DNA from: Gorsachius magnificus
Lineage: Eukaryota > Chordata > Aves > Pelecaniformes > Ardeidae
Length of the DNA: 64,000 nt
Direction: 5' to 3'
Assembly: GCA_034008185.1 (NCBI GenBank)
Contig: CM067082.1
Location: forward strand, 9,780,984-9,844,983
The stretch's first letter is position 1. Every line of letters begins with the position of its first letter. The notes beneath the pieces were generated by a model. The model did not search any database, was not told the DNA's origin, and was given only the letters and a program-made list of their open reading frames with translations. Below, piece by piece: positions 13,101-25,100 of this stretch. The translations under genes were made by a program, and so were the position numbers.

Positions 13101-16100
13101 ATGCACGCCGTCTGCCTCCGGAATTGATTCCAGGAGCAAGTTACCCTTGCGCATTTATAATGCAGCTAGCTGTCTGCCCCAAAGAATTTAGAATTTAGTG
13201 TGTGCTTATATATAGACACAATATAATTACTTATGGGATACCTTTAGAAAGCACTTTATAATGCAGTGTAAGTTTTGAATTAAAAAAAAAAAAAAAAAAA
13301 AAAAGAAGAATTAATACAAATGATCCTTCCCTCTGTGGAAATCAAAAATAATTCAGTCTCGGGCAGCTGTAAAGTATCAGCACCTCAGGAGCCTTTTAGA
13401 AATTAAATGAGCAGAGTCAAAACACGCTGTTTGCATAATTTGTTCCAACCACTAATAGCATGGGCATGTGTTTCTGCAGGTAGCAAAAAACTCTTCTCTT
13501 TGCTGAGTGTCACGTCTTACAGCTCGTTTGCCTTCCACAAAGTGTCAGTCACCATTTACAACAGTGAGTGTCTCGGCACTTTGCTCCGTGCAGGGGCGTT
13601 TTCTCTCACATAGCCCCTGCATCGAGATACTGATTTTTCCTCTGTTGTCTCCTTACAGTTTCTAATGTGAAAAATGTTGACCCTGGCAAGTTCCCTATGC
13701 ATTACTGCTACTGTTTGAACAATGTGACAAATGACTTGACAGGTGGGTACACAAGAGAGGTTGGCAATTGCGAGTGCCTAAGCTGAATTATTTCCTTTGG
13801 AGCTGGAAGCTGTAGCCTGAATTCTGCAGACTTCACCCGTATGAGCAGCATTGCCATACTGAGGTCAACAGCCATTATGACAAGTGGCTGCTCTGAACCC
13901 TGGGGGAGACTCGATGAACCTAGTCTCAGGTGGCTGCACCCAGCCAACCAGTCTGGGATGGAGCCATCAGTCAAGTGACCAGCGTGGTCCACATGGCAGA
14001 AAGACCTCCCTTTCCTCTTCGGAGTGTAAAGAGCAGTGCAGGAGAGACAAGCCAGCAAAAAAATACCTTCCCTTAGCCACTTTCACCCTCCTGAGATAAC
14101 CTGCAGGAGATGAACAAGGGCTTCTCCTCACCAATAGACTCCAGTAATGCCAATGAGCCCAACAGGTATGAAAAGCAAGGATTAACGTCTTCTCAGAGCT
14201 GTTTAATGGAGTGTAAAGTGCTGTTGGGCAAATCCTTTACCTACAATCCTCATTCACATCCCTGATCTCACAGTATATAATATTCCAGGGTGGGTCTGAG
14301 TGCTCTAATTCTATGTCTAACCAGATGTAAGACATCAAGAGTAGCTCAGCAGCTAGGGACCAGAACCCATACCCTCTAAGCCATGTGTGATGACCACACA
14401 CACAGGCCACAATGGCTTTCATGGCTTTTTCTGGACCCACACATCTCACAAGCCTCATTGCTTAATGACCCAGTCTGCCTTGGAGGATAATGGAGAAACT
14501 ACAATCTTTCTGCCCTAAATCCAGAATATCATGGTGATTAGAGCATCCTCCCAAGGAGCAGACATTGAGTGCCCAACACAGGGCTCATGTCTGCCACTCC
14601 CTAACTGACCCGTTACTGCTAAAACTTGTTATGAAAAAGTCATAACACCACCACCTGTAGCCATTTTTTGGAGCTGACAACAACATCATTGATATGTCTG
14701 AAGTAGACCTCAGAGGAGACAACCAGATGCCTCCTGGATGGTCCTACATGGCAGTTTGTGCAGGCAAAGCCTACAAGCTTTGGTTCTTCTATGTTTAAAC
14801 AGACTAAATAGAGTGTTATTTTAAATTGTTCTCTTGAACAGATAAATTCCATTTAAGTTTACTTTTAGGCACATTGCTGCTATTTTGGATATCCTCTTTG
14901 AAATAAGCTTCTGCAGAGTATTCCAGTGGCTTCTTAAGTCCACTCCCATTCAGCACAAACATTTTGAACTTTAAAATATTTTAAACATTGTCACGTACAA
15001 ACATATATACAAAATATGATCACATATAAAAGTCATGTTTTGACTTAGCATAGATGACAGAATGTGTTTTCAGTCATAAACTTTCTCTATTTTATTGTCC
15101 AGATTTCACAGCTTTACTTGTTGATATTATTGGAAACTCCACCAGTTATCTCACAGAAATTTTCAAATCCACTTCCATTCTCTCAGGTTTGCATTTCCTT
15201 TTAACCTCTATCATTGTCTTATTTGTCTGATTTACTTTTGGCATGGGAACAAGCATAGGAATGTGTATGAAAGCCTATTGCTCTTACTCAGCATCATTTT
15301 TCTTGCAAAGCATGGACTGCAGTTGTAAATGAAATCTCCTTAGAAGAACAAGATACATATAAAATGTGCATATGTATAATATAGAGACATATAGAGACAT
15401 GTTTCTATGAGCAGCTATCTTTTGTTTGAAATTTTGGTGAATTATTAAATGCTGGTATTTTGGGGAATTACGATTCCCGAAGAATAATTATGGGCTATAT
15501 TGTCTGAAGAATTTTTTATTTCCATGTAAAAATCTTTGCCATTTAGAATTTTAATTAGATAGGTAATTTCCCCTGGAAATATTAGCATTTGGCTTTGGAG
15601 CTCGTTCAAGGTTTTTGTCAAAAATCAGATCAGAAGGAAAATATTTGGCCACCTGCAGTAGCCGCATACCATTTTGTGTTTGTGTTTTCGACTGTTTAAA
15701 ATAATATCATATAATGAAACCTGGTTACAATGATCTGGTTTACATTTTTCTGCCTTTCAGTGCGTCAGAGCAATGATTCAGACTGTATCTACCTATGTGT
15801 GATGACAGGAGAGACAGGTAAGTGTTGAGACCATTCCACCCCAAGATAGTACCCTATTTACTCACAGTGATGACTTATACTGGAAACAAGCATTTCTCGA
15901 TATTTGTAAGCATGTCTATTTGCAGAGAGAAATCTGTCTGACTTTTGGGAAATGGTGGAGAATTCTCCTGTTATTAATTACACATTTTCCAGTAACACAT
16001 CTTCTGACCCAGGTAAGTGCATCCGGGGAAGTAAAAGGAAACAGCAACAACAATGTAAACCACGTCCAGGTAGCACTTGCAACGAATACTCCATCTTCAG

Positions 16101-19100
16101 CATGTAAAAGTATTTTTAAATATTATTTTATGGTTTTATTATTACTTTTTATTAATATTATTACATATATATTAATATGTTATTGTATATCTTATGATCA
16201 TTAACAATATTTTATGTTGTGTGACACAATATTTATATTATTAATATAAGCAAAAATTTCAAACTTTGAAATTATTATCTATGAGGTGTTCTAGTGAAGG
16301 AACAACCAAAACCTCCTGGGATGAGAACTTTTACAGCATTCAGTACTGGACTGGCGAGAGTCCCTGATGCTCTTAATCTAAATGGGTACTTCCTCTAAAT
16401 CTCAGCACAAAATATCTCCTACCTTTACATGAATTATCTCCTACCTTTACATGAGTTACCTTCAGAAAGGAGTTGAATATATTCAGCCAGTGTGCAGCAT
16501 GGCTCCTCCACCCAAAACTGCTTTGCCAGGCTGAGCTGCACTTCAGATGCTCACCTCTCATTGCTGCCCATGACTATTTCTGATTTTCAATGCTTGATTA
16601 AAACAGGCAGACAGTGAAATCAGTGATGAGTTAACCTCTGCTGAAAGCTGTAGGACATTTCAGTCCTTGAAAAAAAATAATAATCAAAGACATATTGCCA
16701 CAAATTACTTTTATTTGAAAGGACAACAGCTGTTTATTTCATAACAGAACCTGAATTCTTTCCTTTTTGTGACACAACATGCAATGGATGGTGAGAGTAC
16801 TAACCCTGTCTTCTCATACCTCAAAGCTCTAGATTCGATATTTTCCAGTTTCATGAAATTACAGGAAGACCCAAACAAAACGGTGGATCCATCAGCAGAA
16901 CATGTGTGGACATTTAAAAGTGAGCAAATATTGTCAGACCTAAATTTATATTCTACTTGATTAATGTCTTGACTAGTTATCATGTATGTTTGCTGCGCAG
17001 CACTGTGATATTGAACTATAATTATAGAGTAAGATAAAAGCTTGTCCTAAACAGCAGATCAGGTCAGTAATACGCTGAATAGCTGGAGAATAGAAAAACT
17101 ATTGCAAAAAGCCTTTTTTTTTTTCATTCTGTAGAAAAATAAGTTTTCTAAGGAGGCAGGGAAGAAAAAAAAATTGTTGCTTTGAAACCTAGAAGAAGAT
17201 TGTTCAGATTGTTTCTTCTCCTTTCTTACTGCAATTTTTTCATTTTTTTCCTCTCTGACTTTATATGACGTTCACTTGTGAGTACCTGAACATTTCATAA
17301 ACTTTAGTGCATTTGGCACAAGGCTAGAAGATAGAAAATTTCTAGTCTGCTTCATTTTGAAAGTGGAAAATCAAATCTCCATACTTGCTTGCATGTAGTA
17401 GCAGCAAAGAGAAATTCAGCATTTTACTTCATGCCTCCTCATCACTGCAGCTGCATGTCTACCACAAAATTTCTACATTTCCCTAGTCAGTCTGCTGTCT
17501 TTCTATAATCTCTTTTATTTTTCTCAACTGCATACCAACCTTTGTTATCTCTTCCAGCCCCGGGTGTCACTCCTGCCACAAAATGTCATTAGTTCTCAAA
17601 TTCCAGTATCTGCCCTCTAGTACCTGCCTGCTCTCCTTCACACAGAGAAGAGCTTTCATGTCTTTCCTCTGTAGTAAAGCAGTTTAGGAAATAAAAAATA
17701 ATTTATGTGAAGAAAAAAAACCCCAACACTTTGAAGGAACATTTCAGTTTCTTTTTTGGTTTATGAAAACTTGCATATTAAAATGTTCTTAGTTAAAATT
17801 CAAATTTAGTTGGTGCTCCCCATATTTTCCTGGAAAGAAAAAACCCAAGTATAATTTTTAAAATTACATGGAAAAGTGGCCACCGACCTGCCAGGGGAGG
17901 CACTCAAGGAGTAGATGGGACTTTCTGGATGTATTTTAGATACTATTGTCCCCCAGAGTGTTGCACTTGCTGCTGCCATGGGGCAACAGCATCCACAGTG
18001 CGTCGCTGGCACCCTCCCTCTTTCTCTCCTGCTTCTCCAGCTACCAGGATGTCTCTTGCCCAGAAAGGGAAGGAAATCCCCACCACAAGGTTCCCACCAT
18101 GGCCGAAGATGGTTGAAGCAACAGGATCAGGGTTTCCATCACTGCACATGGATACTTCCAGAGCCCAAGGCACAGCCAGCCCCCCTCCGACTGCTGGGGG
18201 GAGCTTAGCCCCATCGCCTGCCCTGCAGCCCAGCCCCAGTGAGTATGGTGAGGAGGACTGACACCCGCTTTACCCCCCCTAGCCGTGGGGTTTGGCCAAA
18301 AGCTGAAACCACATCTCTGAGGTTGGGGTTGGGAGGCCCTTCAGGGAGACCCACTCTGGGTCACTAGTGAGTAGAGTTTTTTGTTGCAGAAGTGCTAAAA
18401 TTGTTTACAGGGTCTCTCTGTAGTTTCGTACCCTTTGGGGAAAAACTAAGCCTTGCTCCTCACAGACACCTCTGCCACCCAAGTCTTCCCTCACATTTTG
18501 CCCCAAATACGGTGCGCAGACTTGGGAAAAAGCAATATAGAGCTGCTTCTCTTGGTCTCCACTAAACATATCTTCTTTAAATCCTACCTTTCTCTAGCCC
18601 ATGGCCTTTTCAAGATCTAGCAAAGTACAGCTTTTGTCCTTCCTTTTTCATCCTGACATTTTTATATGCCACTGGAAGCACCGGGTGAGACTCTGGCTGT
18701 TGAGCTGTCTCATAAATAGCAGTTCTCAGTAGACAGATAAACAACAAATATCCTGAATGACACGAAGCACATCTTTCTGTTCCCATAGCTGATGCGTATG
18801 CATTTTGGATGCAGACAGCGTCTCCTCAAGAAACCAGCAAATTGGTGCAAACAGAGCCAGGTGAGATTGATCTGGGGTAATAAGAAAGTGTGTCAGTTGG
18901 CACATTTATGAAATAGAAAATAATGTCTATAGAAATAGGTGGCTGTATGTATGCATCAATATCTATGTAAGTGTTTATTATTGGTCTGTGACTTCAGCTT
19001 TTTTTTTTCTCCTGCTTTTCTTTCAATCAACCATCCTTTATTTTTTTTCCTGCTACGATGTCAAGGCAACTTATATTCTTTTCCTTCCTTCAGATTTGCC

Positions 19101-22100
19101 CTCCTCAGTACTGTCTACAGCACCCTACAGGCCTGGTGTGACACTGAAACTTTACTCAGCTACCAGTAAGTAGGTGCACCTCATGGAGCAAAATTAGTAG
19201 TGTGTTTCAATGTACATCAATATGCAAATTTTCCCACACAAAACCAAAATACATGTTTAATTTACATGATATCTTATGAATGTAAAGCACCCAAGATGTA
19301 TAAGGGACTGCTGCCATATTTGTTTGTGGATCATACACAATCACACATTCAAAATATAAATTATACTGCAGTGACAAAATTAACATGTACTCCCTGTGTC
19401 AATTTTAACATGGATTGGTTATTGGAGAATCTTAAAATTCATTTATTCCAAAAGAAAATATAATGCTTTAAATCTCCCTATTGGTATAAAAAAAATGATT
19501 GTCAGTCCATGACACATGAAATCTCCAGAATTGCCCAGAATTTACAATACTGCAAACCTCCTCCTCAGCTAAAGAAGGCTCATTACCAACTAGATTCTCA
19601 GGAAAGCTCAGTTCCTCCATTTAAGCACCAAAATAAAGAGTTAGAAATTAAGAGTTAATATAAGATGATGTGCCATTCCACTTTTAAGTATTGTATACTC
19701 ATGTTGGCAAATAAAATTATATTTACTTATAAGTAGTCAGTAAGAGATTACATGATTTGAAAAACTGGACCTGATTCAATGCCAGGCGTAGAGTCTGAAT
19801 TCTGGGAGAGTCCAGCATCTGCTTTGGATGCTGAGCATGTGTGTGTCTGAGTCCAGGCTACCTACTCCTAAATCTGCAAAGTCAGAGCAGAGCTCAGGAG
19901 TACAATGGGAATAAATCTCAGCTGAAAATCCCTGTGTTGGGGACTGAAGACTACTTTTTGTAGCTTTTGCTGATTCTGGTCAGGTTTTTCATGGTTCCCA
20001 GTCCTCTCCCGTTGGCTGAGTTTATCAGCATATGTTCGGCTGCTTGTCTTCTTTTCTTTTTCTTTTTTAAATTTTTTTTTACTCATACTATTCGAAAAGA
20101 AAGCATTTGAGATCATACCACTCCATAGGGCATCCATTTTCAGAAGTAAATAATGTTATCGGGGTAAAAATACTGACCATGAAAAACAAAGTTTGACAAC
20201 AGCATCAGGTGATCATAATAGCACAAGTCCCGCAGAAAGGCAGTGTCAGGGAAGAGGGGGAGGAAGCTATTGCCTGGGAGGCCTGAGAACATTGCAGTAA
20301 AAAGCTATCTACTGAGACGTGTTTCCAAGGAGAAGATTCACTGGTGCTGAGCCAAGGAGCAGTTCTTGATGTAAGAGGCTTTTCAAATCATGGAGATAGG
20401 AAGACAAATATCCTTTTTTGATCTTTCTCTCATTTTACTCCTGTTTAAAAATCTCAGAGTCTTCATATTACCCCCATGATGTACATTGGTTGCATGAAGT
20501 AAATGAGCCAATGTCATATCACATGAATATAGTTTGACTTCCTGACACTCTTGATGGTGGGAAGAGAAGGATTTAAGATGAACTAGGTCTTCTTATCTTG
20601 ATTGGGAGCAGAGGAATATGCTATGGTAATTCTCATCCACCAAAAATTCTTCACAAAACCAAAGTTCTCTTCCTTGTTTGCTTTAAGTGAGTTTGACTTG
20701 AGGATTAAACAACAGCCAGCCAACTGGAAGTTGCTGGAGCGTGTGATGGGACTTGTGGTGTGCACAGTCCAGAGTTTGTTCATGTGCCAGTTGTTGTCTG
20801 GTGGCCAACTCCATAGTTGAAGAACCTAGGACTTGGAACCAGCCCATTTTGAAAAGGCTGGGAAACGTGGATTTCAATGAGATCAGGGAATGGAGAGTCA
20901 CTAAATGCCTCTCTATCAGAAACCATGATGACAGAGGCTGTCTATCCACATATATCAATCATGCATTTGAGGAAATAAATCGAATGGTGGGATGGCAAAG
21001 CAATGAAGGGCATCCACAATGCTCTGAAGACTGAGACATTATTCCAAGAAGTCATTTCTTGAATCACAAAAGTGGATGCCAACTGATAAAATATGCAAGT
21101 ATGCCTATTAGAGCATGCAGGGAGGGATACTGTAAGTCTGAATTATTCACAGTAGCCATAATATTGCTTTTCACTGACAGCAAAATTTAATCTCAGTGTT
21201 GGAGAGACGTGATATTGAGTTAATAATGGAAAAACCTGTTTACTGCAGGAAGAATTGGTCACTCAGCTGCCTGTGACAGTAACGTGGTAATTTCAAGTAG
21301 ACAAGAGCAAAGCTCCATACAGGGAGCTGTGGTTCTTGCGCTTTCTGGCCTCTTTGGAATGACTCAGTTTCTTAGGAAAGAAAATTCTTAGAGAAGAAAG
21401 TTCTGAAATAATTTCCTATTTTTAATTCTTTTTTTCACTCCAATCCAAACATGTCGGAACTTATGAATCAAATAAAAAAAATACATTTCACAGTAGAAAT
21501 TTATTACAGAAGAGATTTAAAACATTACATAAGTAATAAAATAATTTTCAATATAAATAAATATAGTATTATGTAAATTCAGCATTAATTTAAAATTAAA
21601 TGATTGTCAAAAATGAAAACCAAAGCAATTTATTTAACTTTCAGCTTTTTTATTTGACTTCTCTTTCCCATATAGATGAATCCAAATTGAAATTACAGTT
21701 ATTCAATTTACATTTAGATAAAGCTGAATTTCTGCTGGCAAAACACATAGCTTGAGTAAAACATTTAACACCAGTTAGACAGATAGTAAGCACCCACTTC
21801 CATGGAGACTGGGAATCGTTGGAGGGCGGCCTTTAGCAAGTTTTAATTATTCACAGCTACTATAACATTACATTTCGTGGAAAACTTATATTAAAACCTC
21901 ATTGCCTCATGCTCTGATGTTTGGTTATTAACATGAAGAATGTTTATTAAAGCAAGAAATCATTAATTTTTAATTGTCATCGAGTAGAAAAAAGTCAAGA
22001 TGCATCAAATGCTATTAAGTGGACAAAGCTTAATGACATTTATGCAAAGCTGCTAAGCTTAAGAGAAATGGGGGTCCCTCTTGCCCATCCCTGACTAATT

Positions 22101-25100
22101 ACGCCTGATATTTGTTCAGTGTCTTTGGCACACAGCTGGTTTTCAGAGGGGCCCGTGAGTCTGAGAGCTGCAAGTGTCTGCCCATTACTCCTCCATGATT
22201 CCTGCTACCTTGGGCAAGTGCTGGCACAAGACAAATAATTTCATAGCGATCTCTTTCAGGTTGGCAGAGCCTTTATTTTCCTCCTGTCCATGAATGCCAT
22301 TTTATATTAAACTTCTTGTCAGCACTAGACAACTCAAACTTATTTCAACAGAACTTCATTAGTCCAAATTTAACCTCCACAACCTCTCCTATCACATAAC
22401 ATAAGATGGCCCAAAGCTATAAAGCATGTGAGACATGTGAACCTAGAAATGCAATTACACTGTCTAAGGGGATTATACTCTGCAGGTAAGGCAGTTTATC
22501 TACACATGGCCAAAGCCTGCTGCTAGTTACACAAATGGAAAAACCAGCTGACAATCACACTGCAGCCACCTTCACTCCACACGTTCAGGTTCTTTCACCC
22601 CAGTGGGTGCGTGTGAGAGGGATGCCCAGAATCCAGGCCCAAAGGGTGGTGCAAAATGGAATTAAATCCAGTTGGAAGCCAGTCACAAGTGGTGTCCCCC
22701 AGGGCTCAATGTTGGGGACAATTCTGTTTAACATCTTTATCAATGACCTGGATGAGAGGATGGAGTGCACCAGCACTAAGTTTGCAGATGACACTAAGCT
22801 GGAAGTGTTGATCTGCTCGAGGGGAGGAAGGCTCTACAAAGGGATCTGGATAGGCTTGATAGATGGGCCAAGGCCAATTGTACGAGGTTCAACAAGGCCA
22901 AGTGCCAGGTCCTGCACTTTGGTCACAACAACCCCATGCAACGCTACAGGCTTGGGGAAGAGTGGCTGGAAAGCTGCATGGTGGAAAAAGACCTGGGGCT
23001 GCTGGTTGACAGCCGGCTGAATATGAGCCAGCAGTGTGCCCAGGTGGCCAAGAAGGCCAATGGCATCATGGCTTGTATCAGGAATAGTGTGACCAGCAGG
23101 AGCAGGGAAGTGATCGTGCCCCTGTACTTGGCGCTGGTGAGACCGCACCTCGAATACTGTGTTCAGTTTTGGGCCCATTACTACAAGAAGGACATTGAGG
23201 TGCTGGACAATGTCCAGAGAAGGGCAACGAAGTTGGTGAGGGGTCTGGAGCACAAGTCTTATGAGGAGCAGCTGAGGGAACTGGGGTTGTTTAGCCTGGA
23301 GAAGAGGAGGCTGAGGGGAGACCTTATTGCCCTCTACAACTGCCTGAAAGGAGGGGGTAGTGATGTGGGTGTTGGTCTCTTCTCCCTGCTAACAGGTGAT
23401 AGGACAAGAGGAAATGGCCTCAAGTTGCACCAGGAGAGGTTTCAATTGGATATTGGGAAAAATTTCTTCACAGAAAGGGTTGTCAGGCTCTGGAATGGGC
23501 TGCCCAGGGAAGTGGTTGAGTCCCTGCCCCTGGAGGTATTTAAAAGATGGGTAGACGAGGTGCTTAGAGGCATGGTTTAGTAGTGGACGGGCATGCTTGG
23601 GCTTGATGATCTTAAAGGTCTTTCCCAACCAAATGATTCTATGATTCTATGCAAAATGTGCCCTCTTACAGCCTTGTCCCTGGTTATCTTTTCAGAGCCC
23701 CAGCATGGTGTTTGCAGGGATGCCCCTTATTTTTTGGAGTGCCAGTGTAGGGGCAACATCCCTTTGGAAGGATTGTTGTATGCAGGGGACAACATGATGT
23801 CTGTGCATGCAGCTCCCCAGGGTCAGGTGTGATGCCTTGCAGGGTAGGAAGCTTCACTGCAACGACCCAAAGTGTGCCTTCACACAGAGCATCTTCTTTT
23901 CAGAGCACAGTTATTAAATATTCAAAGGAGGGGTGGTTACACACCTATTTTAGCCATTAACCTTTTTGCATATTGTAAATATTGATTTTTTTTTTTTTCC
24001 TAGCAAGTCCTTTGATTCTGACCCATCATAATACAACTGTTAGATAAGGTGCAAGATGATGTGTGACAAGTGATAGTTTGGAGAAGACAAGACTATGGCA
24101 AATGTTAGGTTTTCATCTTCATATGATGATGAAAAGCCCTGAAAAATTGAAAACAGCTTCAATTTTTGCCTTACCTTTTCTCAGTTTCCCCCATTTTCAC
24201 CTTGCCACCTATTCTCTTTTCTGTAGCAGAAAGGGAGTCTGAAGAGAGATTGTATTTGACACTGAAAAAACACACAGCAATTCAGGATTTTGTTAAAAGC
24301 TGCCGTCACCTATTCTGTAGTAATGCCTTTTCTGCAGTCTGGCACAGGTGCAGTTGCTGGCAGGATGAAATGTTTGGTGTGCAAACGTTTATCTCTTGGT
24401 GCTGACTGCAGAAGATTCAATGAAGGGAGTAAACTAGATCTTTCCTTTTCAGTTGGCTCAAGAGAGGGGAAGAGGGAGCCCATCCCCAGGTACACCATTT
24501 CCCTGTGTTTTTCTTATGTTAAAACAATATAATGGTGATCACTTGAAGGAAAAAACACTGATTAACCAGCTGGCTCCCAGCAAAATAGTAGTAAAATGGA
24601 GAAATTATTCCTACCTCCCTCTCAGTGCAGGCAAAAATTGACCTTTTCTCCTCCTGTTACTTGTCAGTTATCATGAAACCTGTGGGAATATATTGATCAT
24701 AGAATCATAGAATCATAGAATCATAGAATGTTTTGGGTTGGAAGGGACCCCTAGAGGCCATCTAGTCCAACCCCCCTGCAGTCAGCAGGGACACCACTAA
24801 CTAGATCAGGTTGCTCAGAGCCCCATCCAACCTGGTCTTGAATGTTTCCAGGGATGGGGCCTCCACTACCTCTCTGGTAATCCAGAGGATCTTTATCCGT
24901 CCCTAAAAATAGGCCTGAAATTAGCTGATTATTCAAGTCACTAGAAGCAAGAAGGGGAAAACTGACAGATGGAGAGGTGGACAGAGAGAAAGCCATAATC
25001 TCTACATAAATCATGTTTATTTTGTTAATGAGGCTAAAAACAGTGATGGAGAGAGCAGTGAGTCTGTTTGTTTATTAGCTCAGTGATATTTAATCTAGGA

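Noticed and set aside
20753..21034. 93-codon plus-strand ORF in HHLA1 intron 11
   Set aside because: No recognised motif, no convincing splice sites, and the opposite strand is also open in the same place.
21249..21278. 30-base candidate HHLA1 micro-exon (TACTGCAG to GACA|GTAACG), phase 1-1
   Set aside because: Phase fits, but the peptide is not recognisable and a 30-base open stretch between weak signals is expected by chance in a 6.4-kb intron.
24459..24490. Possible exon after CTTTCCTTTTCAG near 24452 ending at CCCCAG|GTACAC
   Set aside because: It would end in phase 2, which does not fit the phase-1 start of the secure exon at 25576.
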